64,000 nucleotides of DNA. It comes from Aralia elata. Lineage: Eukaryota > Streptophyta > Magnoliopsida > Apiales > Araliaceae. Under the pieces are notes generated by a model. It was not told the DNA's origin. It made no database searches and saw nothing but the letters and a program-made list of their open reading frames with translations. The position numbers were made by a program, and so were the translations under genes. Below, piece by piece: positions 43,582 through 53,283 of the stretch (the first letter of the stretch is position 1; each line of letters begins with the position of its first letter). The stretch lies in NCBI GenBank assembly GCA_034770075.1, contig JAVJAP010000023.1, forward strand, positions 186,001 through 250,000, in the 5' to 3' direction.

Positions 43582-46500
43582 CCTTGTTTGGATATTACTG
43601 GTTTCATGGTCCAGTTGTTGACGGTCAGGTCAGATGAAATGCGCTGGATAAAAGGGGGCTTCACATCGGACACTTCCCCGATGATCACGGATACGTCGCC
43701 TGAGTCCTCCTTCCTATCTTCTCTAGGAATAATCAGCCCTGCCCAATCGATGACAGGCACAACTGGTTGGGCTTCCGGTGGTGCGATAATATTCGTCCCC
43801 TCCCTAGTGCTTGTTGATTGTCCGGGGATATAGCACTTGGTTTCAAACTCTTTCGCAACCTCTTGCAGGAAACTTTCCCTCCGGGCCGACTCATTACGTG
43901 CGGGGGTTAACTCTTCATTCCCTGCCCCAATCACAGGCTCGCTGATCCCCTGTTCATTGTCGACTTTGGTCACTGGACTGCCAGCTAGTCGAATCGGAGT
44001 CGCACCCCGACGGTGTCTCCGTGCTATGCCCTCATGGTATCCCAACCCTGCTTTGCCTATCTGCTGTGGTAGGTGGATGGGCTCGGTGATTCCCTGACTG
44101 CTTCTCCCTAGTCCCTGTCCAGGCTGGAAGTTCATTTTCATCATCTCCCTTGCAACGAAGGTGAGTTCTGGAGAGACCCTAGGTTTCATGGCTGGAGCCC
44201 CCAGGCATCTTGATTGGGGAGTGCTAATCTCCAGTGCTTGAAAGCTGGCAGGTGCCGCCGACTCATCCACATTGATCACTGGTAGGCCACTCCTGGGAGG
44301 AGAAGGGTCATCACATTCGGTCGAGATTGTTACCAGATTCCCATCGATGATTAGCTTGATTTGTTGGTGGAGCGTGGAAGGAACTGCCCCGACCATGTGT
44401 ATCCACGGCCTCCCCAATAATAGGTTATAACTGGCCGCGATGTCAAGGACTTGGAAAGAAATGTCAAAAGTACAAGGTCCTATCTCCACCGGTAATTCAA
44501 TCTCTCCAATTGTATCCCTCCGGGAACCATCGAAAGCTCGTACCACCACATGACTGGCTCGTAGGCGCTTGGGGTTGATGTTCATCTTTTGCAAGGTACT
44601 GAAGGGACAGATATTCAATGCCGATCCTCCGTCAATCAGCACCCCATTCATTATATAACCTGAGGAGATTACCGCAATATGTAGTGGTTTCCGGTGTCCC
44701 CTTCCCTCCTTGGGTATGTCCTCATCCGTAAAGGATATTACATCGTTCTCCAATAGGTGGCCCACCAGCTGGCCGAAACCCTCCTCACTAATTTCCTTGG
44801 GCACATATGCCTCCTCCAGAACCTTCGTCAGGGTTTTGCAATGCTCATTGGATGACAACACTAAGTCCATGACTGATGTTAGGGTTGACTCCTCATTTAA
44901 AATCTGGATCCCCCTTGTTTCCGGGTGATCCATCCTTCTCAAGAATTCTATGGCCCTTTCCTCGAAAATCTCTTCATTTTTTCTCTTTTGGCTCTCGAGG
45001 ACTCGCCCGGGAAGATATAAGGGGTTCCCCTTTGTCGTCACCGAAGCACAACTGGCCGCTTCCTCTGGCATTCCCCCATAATTCCAGGGTACAGTCTTTA
45101 GACTACTGATAGGGATTTGCGGCCTCGCCGCAAGGATGATGGGCCTCGGAGCCGTCAACTTGACAGGTCCCTCTGTGCTATTCGTACTTACCCCTATCAA
45201 CCTGATGGGCGTTACCCTTGCACTCCCATGATCATGTATCACGTTGATCATTTCCTCAATTTTCTGCACATAGTTCAACCTTGGCGGCCCCCCAGCTTCA
45301 CTTGCCTCTGTCGCATTGACCCCCCCTCCATCATGTCTTGGCAGGGGATTTGCCTTAACATTCGGGGAGTCAGGCTGTTCCACCACAATTTCCCCATTGT
45401 CAATCAGGTTTTGGATTCGATGCTTCAACGTCCAACAGTCCTGTGTATCATGGCCAGGGGAACTGGAGTGGTATGCGCATCGCTTGCTCGGGTCAAACCT
45501 TCTACCCTTTGGGTCACTCGGGGGTGCCAAACCAACTATCTTCTTTTGGGCTACTAATACCGCTAATACCCGTTCAAGCGGCTCCCCGAGCGGGGTGAAT
45601 ACTCGATTTTGCGAGGCCTCATATCTTCTTCGCCCCTCTGCCCTTTGATTTGTGAAGTTTGGCTGTCGGGATGGCCCTACCCTCTGCACCTGTACCGGAA
45701 GATGGTTTTCTGTTTTTCTGGATGACCCTTGCAGGATGAGGGAGACATCCTCCTCCTTCTTCTTTTGGACCCTCCGGGAAGTGCTGCCATAGTTTCCATT
45801 CTGTATTTGCTCGGCAGCAGTTTCTAAAGCAGTAAAATCCCGGATTTTACCCGATTTCAACCCCATATCTACCATCTCTCCATGTTTAATCATTTCAGCA
45901 AAGGGTCTTCCAATCCCCGAAATGACTCGTTCATAATACGGTGCCTCCTGAATGTCTACAAAAGTCATCACCATCTCCGATTCGCTCATCGGGGGGTTCA
46001 CCTGTGCGGCCATGCCCCTCCATCGTTGCGCATATTCCCTGAAGGATTCCCTAGGTTGTTTCTTAACCTTTGTCATTTGGTACCTGTCAGGGGCCATCTG
46101 GGCCTGAAAACTGTATTGGGTTAAGAAGGTATGTGCCAATTCCTCCCAGTTGTGGATTCGGGCGTTGTCAAGGCGGGCATACCAGATTCTTGCCTCCCCC
46201 GTTAAGCTTTTCTGGAACAGCTGCATTCTCAACCCTTCGTCCTCGGCATAAGACCCGAATTCTCCAATGTATATTTTCAAGTGTGTGTAGGGGTCCCCCT
46301 TCCCATTGTATTTTTCAAACTCGGGGATTTTAAATTTCTCCGGGTATCTGGCTCCAGGGAAGATACATAAATCTGAATAGTTAACCCTGCCGAGGGACCC
46401 TATGCCCTTCATAGATTGGATGGTTTCCTCCATTTGTCTCATTTTCTTCCGCAAGTTATCTGTATCTCCCTCTTCCGGGATAGTAATCACTGTTTTGTTT

Positions 46501-46679
46501 GGTACGGGAATGGCCTTTGGGACGACTGGCTCGCCCTTAGGTGGATCCTCCTTAGGTGGTTCCTGCCTGGGTATCAACTGCTCTCTTAGCATTATAGCCA
46601 TTTCTAACATCTGCTTCTTAAAGTCATCAAATTCCTCCCTAGATATGGCACCGGAATTGGTAGATGGAATATCAGCCAT
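43578..46679 (-). CDS. Element B gag-protease polyprotein with G-patch
   Basis: An intact 1033-residue frame. The gag domain (roughly residues 110-250) contains FKIPEFEKYNGKGDPYTHL, LTGEARIWYARLDN, FREYAQRWRGMAAQV. A Cys/His cluster RCAYHSSSPGHDTQDCW follows near residue 400. The aspartic protease shows GVLIDGGSALNICPF (about 690-705) and NLLLGRPWIHMVGA. A G-patch (MNFQPGQGLGRSSQG, near 870) binds nucleic acid in retroviral relatives. Translation starts at 46679 (MADIPSTNSGAIS). The stop at 43578 overlaps the intron donor. This is the longest intact coding frame in the window. Confidence 0.93.
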   Translation of the reverse strand: MADIPSTNSGAISREEFDDFKKQMLEMAIMLREQLIPRQEPPKEDPPKGEPVVPKAIPVPNKTVITIPEEGDTDNLRKKMRQMEETIQSMKGIGSLGRVNYSDLCIFPGARYPEKFKIPEFEKYNGKGDPYTHLKIYIGEFGSYAEDEGLRMQLFQKSLTGEARIWYARLDNARIHNWEELAHTFLTQYSFQAQMAPDRYQMTKVKKQPRESFREYAQRWRGMAAQVNPPMSESEMVMTFVDIQEAPYYERVISGIGRPFAEMIKHGEMVDMGLKSGKIRDFTALETAAEQIQNGNYGSTSRRVQKKKEEDVSLILQGSSRKTENHLPVQVQRVGPSRQPNFTNQRAEGRRRYEASQNRVFTPLGEPLERVLAVLVAQKKIVGLAPPSDPKGRRFDPSKRCAYHSSSPGHDTQDCWTLKHRIQNLIDNGEIVVEQPDSPNVKANPLPRHDGGGVNATEASEAGGPPRLNYVQKIEEMINVIHDHGSARVTPIRLIGVSTNSTEGPVKLTAPRPIILAARPQIPISSLKTVPWNYGGMPEEAASCASVTTKGNPLYLPGRVLESQKRKNEEIFEERAIEFLRRMDHPETRGIQILNEESTLTSVMDLVLSSNEHCKTLTKVLEEAYVPKEISEEGFGQLVGHLLENDVISFTDEDIPKEGRGHRKPLHIAVISSGYIMNGVLIDGGSALNICPFSTLQKMNINPKRLRASHVVVRAFDGSRRDTIGEIELPVEIGPCTFDISFQVLDIAASYNLLLGRPWIHMVGAVPSTLHQQIKLIIDGNLVTISTECDDPSPPRSGLPVINVDESAAPASFQALEISTPQSRCLGAPAMKPRVSPELTFVAREMMKMNFQPGQGLGRSSQGITEPIHLPQQIGKAGLGYHEGIARRHRRGATPIRLAGSPVTKVDNEQGISEPVIGAGNEELTPARNESARRESFLQEVAKEFETKCYIPGQSTSTREGTNIIAPPEAQPVVPVIDWAGLIIPREDRKEDSGDVSVIIGEVSDVKPPFIQRISSDLTVNNWTMKPVISKQG

Positions 46680-47444
46680 TTCAGATATGGAGTTTTGGGC
46701 CCTTTTAGACTGCGAACGGGTTTGAGGAGCAATCCTACAGAAACAACGGTCCGAAGTTTAGATCCCGGGCAAATGAAAGGATATGGATGCATGCTAAAGC
46801 TGTAACTTTTGTGTTTTGGGTTTTTTAATCTTTTCCTGCAAAACAGTACGTTAGTAGTCCCTTATTGCAATAATAAATGATAGACATGACTTTATTATGC
46901 TTCCCCAGCTGTTCCCTACAAAACATAGAGGTTAGTAATTCCTTTTGACAGAAGGGGAGGCATATATGAATGGGATCATGACATTTACGCGTGCAATGTA
47001 AAAAGGCATGAAGAAACTTTTCCTGCGTAGGGTTAATCTGAGGCTGACCTATCCTAGGGTTACTCTCACGGGCTTTTCGGCATGAAGGTCCCCAAATCTT
47101 CGCAATCTACTCGTCTGAGCCCTTTTGATTGGAGCAAATTTGGGTGGTGCGTTTCCTGAGCCATCTCCGGGGAGCAGCCCCTTCGAGTCCAGTAATAAGC
47201 AACCGACAGGTTCGCCTCAGGAGGAGGTACTCTCTCAACATACATTCACATTCATCGTCCTCACCGTATGCAAATGATTACTTAAAAGTAAAGCAATCCC
47301 ATTCAAATATTCACTTATTGGATAGAACACACATTCACACAACAAAACGTTCAAAAGATCACAATATCGCACACACACACATGTTCATGAATTTTAAAGG
47401 ATAAGAAAGCATCAAGATTTGAAAGCGGCTTAAGCCCTCTAATG
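46680..47444 (-). other. Element B 5' leader
   Basis: Non-coding region between the PBS and gag. It has no convincing ORF upstream of gag, so the extra ORF1 described in Ogre elements is absent. Repeated GCAAAACA/CTACAAAACA phrases near 46840 and 46915 are unexplained. Confidence 0.55.
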
Positions 47445-47462
47445 TCCCCAGCAGAGTCGCCA
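47445..47462 (-). other. Element B primer binding site
   Basis: On the minus strand TGGCGACTCTGCTGGGGA lies two bases after the LTR end (GTCGACA). It begins TGG, as expected for pairing with a tRNA 3' CCA end, over 18 bases. I do not assign the tRNA type without a search. Confidence 0.85.
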
Positions 47463-47464
47463 GC

Positions 47465-49577
47465 TGTCGACGCCGGGTTTTCGCTTCGTGGGTTCCCTTT
47501 GGTCTTTTCCAATTTTTGATTAAATGATTTTTGGGAAAAGGTCGGCATTAATGTCGACGGGGTTTTGAAAGATCGTTTTTTATGATGAGCCAATTAACTA
47601 GAGTCGCCAGTTGGTATATTTGAAATGGATGTACCAACTCATCCGAGTTTTCGTTTCTTATAAATCGCTGGCTCATATATGACTCCGAATTAATTGGTCT
47701 GCGAACCGAGATTTCTAGAGTTCGGGGGCTTGCTTAAGTGAGGGGAAGGTATTAGGCACCCCTCGACTTCCGTGAATACGGTTACCGCAATCTTGATGTT
47801 GTCCCATCCTTTAATTCATGAAATGTGTATATGTGCAGGTGTGTGTGTGTGTGTGCTTATGTGAATGTTGTGGTGAGTTTGTATGAAAGAATCATTTGGA
47901 TTTTTAGGAAAAATCGTGCTTTAATTTGGGAACGCTTCGGAATGTCTTTTCGGTCTACACGAGAAAGCTTTATGAAAAGGGTTTGATTTTAATTGTCAAA
48001 ACTAGGAGATTTTCATTAGGTGACGTTTTGGAAAAATAGGAGTTTATTAAGCCTTAGCAAAAATAGGAATCGAGATTTATACGTTGCTTTCATAAATGAT
48101 GGGCAATTTCTAGGATCTCTTTCGCCCTATACATCAAGGTTTAATAAAAACGTTTAATTTCTTTTATAAAACCCATTTTTCGTGACATTTGAAAATAACT
48201 TCTTTTTAGCTTTCTCGTAGAATAGGAATCAACTTTCATTAGCATTTCCAATTTTTAGCCTCGTGATGCTAATATCCTACTTTGATTGATTTTAGAAAAG
48301 ATCTTTATCGTTTAATCTTTTGAAATCATTTTGGCGTCACGAAATCTAATCAAGCATAAACACGCGTCAAGGCTATCCACGGGCATGTAAGCCATCAAAA
48401 TATCCCCGAACGCCAACAATCACATATTTCACTACTACGGGGCCTTAAACCCGATTCTCGCCTTGGCGTCGTTTTAAGGCCCGATGGTTACATGTTACAA
48501 GACGAGCACCTTGAATCTATTACATACATCAAAACGTCCATCATCGGATTTGAACCACGGGGTCGCGTTCCTAGGCTCACACGAGATTACAACATGCCCA
48601 CAAAATGAGTATTACATAACTAACCAACCCAGATTTATCTAATACACCATGATACCCGAAAATGACAATCTAAATAAATTACACCCAATAAATTATCACA
48701 AACAAGCTAGAAATTTCATCAATTGGATATCCTCGGGTTATTAGGAAGAATTTTGTTCCGATGGAACCTTCACCAATAATCCCTAATCCATGATTGTTCA
48801 ACAAGATACATGAAAGTTATATCTAATTTACCCAATCAATATAACATGAATTGCTAGAATAAATAGAAATTTTCACCTTGCAATTGATCTCAAATGGATG
48901 TGAATTTGTGTATTTGAATGGGATAAAGAGTGTATTTGATACAATCAAAATCAAAAGAATTAAATTCTCTCTTTTTTTCTCTCTTTTCTTCCTATTTGAT
49001 TGCAAAATTTCTCTTTTTTTTCCTCTATTTCCGTGCTTCTTGTTGCTGAATTCTCCTTCTTCTCCAAAATCTTCCCAATTGCTCAACTCCCTGTATGCTG
49101 CACGAAACTGGGCTGAAATAGGCTGGCCAGAGCCAGCCGCAGATTGATCTGCGGCTGGCCGCAGATCAATCTGCGGCTGGCTGGCCGCCTGCCCTCCACT
49201 CACCCCGATTTCGAGTTTCGTGTTTCGAGTTCCGTGTTTTCAAAAGGCGCACTATTTGGCCGCAGATCAATCCGCGGCTGGACGGTTTGACTTTCTCGTT
49301 TTCTATGCCACGCCTCGATTTTCGTGCCGTAATGTCGGTTTTCGCTGACAGGCTCGTATTCGGCAGTCTGGGAATTTCCGGGAGACGTGCCACCTCATTC
49401 GGGAATGCCTGCTTCGGACGGCTTTATTGTCACGTCAGCCTTGGTCGCCAAAACATTGCGGTGGTGTCGGGCGCTCGCACTTGTGCCCATTCCTTCGCTC
49501 CCGCAAGCCGGTTCAATTGACGATTTTGCCCTCCTGTCATGGTTAGTACAAGGAACGCAAAATTTGGGGTGTCTACA
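47465..49577 (-). mobile_element. Element B right LTR (5' LTR)
   Basis: 2113 bp from TGTCGACGCC to GGTGTCTACA. On the minus strand it begins TGTAGACACCCC. It holds a GA-rich tract (CT on plus, 48960-49040) and a 49-bp block at about 49129-49177 with two GCCGCAGAT...ATCTGCGGC palindromes centred 22 bp apart, absent from the left LTR. The GT microsatellite is shorter than in the left LTR. Confidence 0.93.
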
Positions 49578-49743
49578 CTCGCAATATGGCCCTTGCCTTG
49601 ACACTTAAAACATTTAATATCACGATTACGACTAAAGGAAGGTAGTTCAGTTTTACCTTGCGTTCCACGGTTAGTCACATCGGATTTAAACTCCACCTTG
49701 GGCTTGACTACAGCTGGTTTCTCCTCTCGCTTACCTGCATTAG
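49578..49743 (-). pseudogene. Element A gag fragment
   Basis: Continues element A gag upstream of element B. It contains the first half of the zinc knuckle (CFKCQGKGHIAS), preceded by ELPSFSRNRDIK and the linker KREEKPAVVKPKV. It is closely similar to A' gag at 5396-5560. At 49743 it stops abruptly after GCATTAG and joins inverted element A 3'-end sequence. The gag domain, leader, PBS and 5' LTR are missing. Confidence 0.9.
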
Positions 49744-50372
49744 TCGCTGGTTCGCTTTCATTTGAGCGCCGACTACGCTGAAGCATGGAACGGAATTTGA
49801 AGACGCGTTTTTGACGCGATTTTGACCAGATTTTGAAGATTTTGTTAGATCTTTTAGAATTCTATTATGATTAGGATGTTTGTTAGATAGATTTTATTTC
49901 CTAATTGGTTGATAATTAGTATTTCAATTCCTTTATAATTAGGGTTTATTTTTTTACAAGTATAAATAGATTACATGGATGATGTAATTGGGGGATCAAC
50001 AATAATATTCTGAGTTTATTCATACTTGAGAGTTATTCTCTACTTTTGGTTCTTCGAAGGATTTCTAAGTAGTTTCTTAGTTTTTCTTTGAGATTCGAAA
50101 CTAACTTATCATACAACAAACCATAGTTGTGTGTGGCGTTATTTTACCGCATCATACAATCATACGGAGATTAACGTTTTCCATCTAAACGAGGGTCTAA
50201 GTGTTGTTGGTGTTCCATCCTACGTGAATTCAATTGCTTGATCGACTTTATCAAGATTCTCGTCTCCCAAATAGACGTTGGATTAAGCTATCGAGAGAGT
50301 TCCATCAAAGTTGCTTACTAGAAACGATCCGGTCGACGACCACTTCACACAAGCGTGCCATGGAGTCTATCA
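49744..50372 (+). mobile_element. Element A inverted right terminus (3' UTR tail plus LTR, plus orientation)
   Basis: 49744-49778 is part of the GC-repeat region just upstream of the LTR, and 49779-50372 is a 594-bp LTR ending GGAGTCTATCA. Both match the reverse complement of 16857-17485. The orientation is opposite to every other element A part. Its end abuts the CCTTT duplication, so it took part in integration as a normal terminus. Confidence 0.92.
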
Positions 50373-51509
50373 CCTTTTGATGCTAATAAAACTAGAACGA
50401 AGTAATAGGACTGACCTCTTTATTTTACAATTTGAAAGAACTAATGAAACAATAAGAAGGTCTCCCTAAATCATAACTTGTGCGAGATGTACACAACGTT
50501 TTGAATGCGATAGTGATGGGATTGCTCTTTTTGACACTAATCAAACTAGAACGAACTAATAGGACTGCTAATCACCTCTTTTTTTACAATTTGAAGGAAC
50601 GAATCAAACAATAAGAAGGTCTCCCTAAATCATGACTTGTGTGAGATGTACACATCGTTTCGAACGCGATAGTGATGGTATTACTTCTTTTGATGCTAAT
50701 CAAACTAGAACGAAGTAATAGGACTCCTAATCACCTCTTTTTGACAATTTGAAGGAACTAATTAAACAATGAGAAGGTCTCCCTAAATCAAGTCTCGTGT
50801 GAGATGTGAGCATCGATTTCAACGCTATAGTGATACGATTGCTCCTTTTGATGCTAATCAAACTAGAACGAAGTATCACCTCTTTCTTTGACAATTTGAA
50901 GGAACTAATAAAACAATAGTAAAGTCTCCTAAAATCATGACTTGTGTGAGATGTACACATCGTTTTAAACGCGATAGTGAGGGATTTCTACTTTTGATGC
51001 TAATTAAACTACAACGAAGTAATAGGACTCCTAATCACCTCTTTCTTTGACAATTTGAAGGAACGAATGAAACAGTAAGAAGGTCTCCCTAAATCATGAC
51101 TTGTGTGAGATGTACACATCGTTTTGAATGCGATAGTGATGGGATTGCTCCTTTTGATGCTAATCCAACTAGAACGAAGTAATAGGACTCCTAATCACCT
51201 CTTTCTTTGACAATTTGAAGGAACGAATGAAACAATAAGAAGGTCTCCGTAAATTATGACTTGTTTAAGATGTACACATCGTTTTGAACGCGATAGTGAT
51301 GGGATTGCTCCTTTTGATGCTAATCCAACTAGAACGAAGTAATAGAATTCCTAATCACCTCTTTCTTTGACCATTTGAACGAACGAATGAAACAATAAGA
51401 AGGTCTCCCTAAATCATAACTTGTGTGAGATGTACACATCGTTTTGAACGCGATAGTGATGGAATTACTCCTTTTGATGCTAATCAAACTAGAATGAAAT
51501 AGTAAACCA
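50373..51509 (+). repeat. Satellite array segment right of element A
   Basis: About seven monomers, beginning with CCTTT of the monomer split by element A. A CAAGTCTCGTG-type monomer lies near 50789. After subtracting the SINE it is about 1.09 kb before the next of that type (52115), matching the higher-order period seen further right. Confidence 0.9.
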
Positions 51510-51720
51510 CAACAACTGACGCAGTGGGGCAAGCCGCCCTGGAACAAACCGTAAACCCGAACGAATCAAGATCGACTCCCACTAGCAATACTTGGAGGGG
51601 CACTAATTATGCTCCGATGTGGCCACGGGGACGCAGGTGCAAACCCGTATGAAAAGGCTGACCCGGGTTCAGCGGGATTAGTCCGGATGTGTCCGGGAAA
51701 CCCACGGTTAACAAAAAAAA
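51510..51720 (+). mobile_element. SINE family 1 copy in the satellite
   Basis: The head TGACGCAGTGG, box B-like AGATCGACTCC, the body CCACGGGGACGC and GGAAACCCACGG, and a poly-A end match the SINE at 6205. The flanks ATGAAATAGTA and ACGAAGTAATA may be a diverged target duplication. Its divergence from the other copies suggests it is older. Confidence 0.85.
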
Positions 51721-53283
51721 ACGAAGTAATAGGACTGACCTCTTTCTCTAACAATTTGAAGGAATGAATCAAACAAGAAGAAGGTCTCCCTAAATCATGA
51801 CTTGTGTGAGATATACAAATCGTTTTGAGCGCGATAGTGATCGGATTGCTCTTTTTGACACTAATCAAACTAGAACGAACTAATATGACTGCTAAACACC
51901 TCTTTCTCTGACAATTTGAAGGAATGAATCAAACAATAAGAAGGTCTCCCTAAATCATGACTTGTGTGAGATATACAAATCGTTTTGAACGCGATAGTGA
52001 TGGTATTACTTCTTTTGATGCTAATCAAACTAGAACGAAGTAATAGGACTCCTAATCACCTCTTTTTTGACAATTTAAAGGAACTAATTAAAAAATAAGA
52101 AGGCCTCCCTAAATCAAGTCTCGTGTAAGATGTGAGCATCGATTTGAACGCGATAGTGATGCGATTGCTCTTTTTGATGCTAATCAAACTAGAACAAAGT
52201 ATCACCTCTTTCTTTGACAATTTGAAGGAACTAATAAAACAATAAGAAAGTCTCCTAAAATCATGACTTGTGTGAGCTGTACACATCGTTTTGAACGCGA
52301 TAGTGATGGGATTGCTACTTTTGATGCTAATCAAACTACAATGAAGTAATAGGACTTCTAATCACCTCTTTCTTTGACAATTTGTAGGAACGAATGAAAC
52401 AATAAGAAGGTCTCCCTAAATCATGACTTCTGGGAGATGTACACATCATTTTGAACGCGATAGTGATATGATTGCTCCTTTTGATGCTAATCCAACTAGA
52501 ACGAAGTAATAGGACTCCTAATCACCTCTTTCTTTGACAATTTGAAGGAACAAATGAAACAATAAGAAGGTCTCCCTAAATCATGACTTGTGTGAGATGT
52601 ACACATCGTTTCGAACGCGATAGTGATGGTATTAATTCTTTTGATGCTAATCAAACTAGAACGAAGTAATAGGACTCCTAATCACCTCTTTTTTGACAAT
52701 TTGAAGGAACTAATTAAACAATGAGAAGGTCTCCCTAAATCATGACTTGTGTGAGATGTACACATCGTTTTGAACGCGATAGTGATGGGATTACTCCTTT
52801 TGATGTTAATCAAACTAGAACTAAGTAATAGGACATACCTCTTTATTTTATAATTTGAAAGAACTAATGAAACAATAAGAAGGTCTCCCTAAATCATAAC
52901 TTGTGCGAGATGTACACATCGTTTTGAACGCGATAGTGATCGGATTGATCTTTTTGACGCTAATGAAACTAGAACGAACTAATAGGACTGCTAAACACCT
53001 CTTTCTTTGACAATTTGAAAGAAAGAATCAAACAATAAGAAGATCTTCCTAAATCAAGTCTCGTGTGAGATGTGAGCATTGATTTGAACGCGATAGTGAT
53101 GCGATTGTTTCTTTTGATGCTAATCAAACTAGAACAAAGTATCACCTCTTTCTTTTTACAATTTGAAGGAACTAATAAAACAATAAGAAGTCTCCTAAAA
53201 TCATGACTTGTGAGAGATGTACACATCGTTTTGAACGCGATAGTGATGGGATTACTCTTTTTGATGCTAATCAAACTAAAATG
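51721..53283 (+). repeat. Satellite array segment
   Basis: About ten monomers. CAAGTCTCGTG-type monomers occur at 52115 and 53055, a spacing of about 940 bp, so one monomer fewer than in the regular higher-order unit. The small minus-strand ORFs with ISIKRSNRITIAF are frames of the repeat and are not genes. Confidence 0.9.

Larger units (their letters stand above)
32486..49577 (-). mobile_element. Element B: complete Tat-type Ty3/gypsy element with antisense genes
   Basis: Two LTRs of about 2.1 kb, a 5-bp target duplication CTCGC (32481-32485 and 49578-49582), PBS, polypurine tract and gag-pro-pol on the minus strand define a 17.1-kb element. It is inserted in the zinc-knuckle codons of element A gag. 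The second, archaeal-like RNase H domain after the normal one marks the Tat lineage. A G-patch after protease, an intron between protease and RT, extra antisense genes before the 3' LTR, and a tandem repeat beside the 3' LTR all fit Tat relatives. Pol is damaged, so it is not autonomous now. Confidence 0.93.
16857..50372 (-). mobile_element. Element A: nested Ty3/gypsy element with two U5 termini (inverted LTR)
   Basis: The outer limits are set by the 5-bp duplication CCTTT (16852-16856 and 50373-50377) in the satellite. The left end reads TGATAGACTCC and the right end GGAGTCTATCA, the same LTR terminus twice in inverse orientation. Between them, on the minus strand, lie the pol tail, integrase, RNase H, RT, protease and a truncated gag. 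The 5' LTR, PBS, leader and gag N-terminus are absent and replaced by an inverted 3'-end segment. The length includes a CACTA element, a SINE, a 4.37-kb duplication and element B. Confidence 0.9.

Noticed and set aside
43588..46725. Plus-strand ORFs opposite gag-pro
   Set aside because: They are shadows of the intact 1033-codon minus-strand gag-protease frame, with no recognisable domains.
16857..50372. Simple post-insertion inversion as the source of the inverted LTR of element A
   Set aside because: Inversion would have to break precisely at the LTR/target duplication border. The exact CCTTT duplication next to both U5 ends is better explained by integration of an already inverted cDNA.
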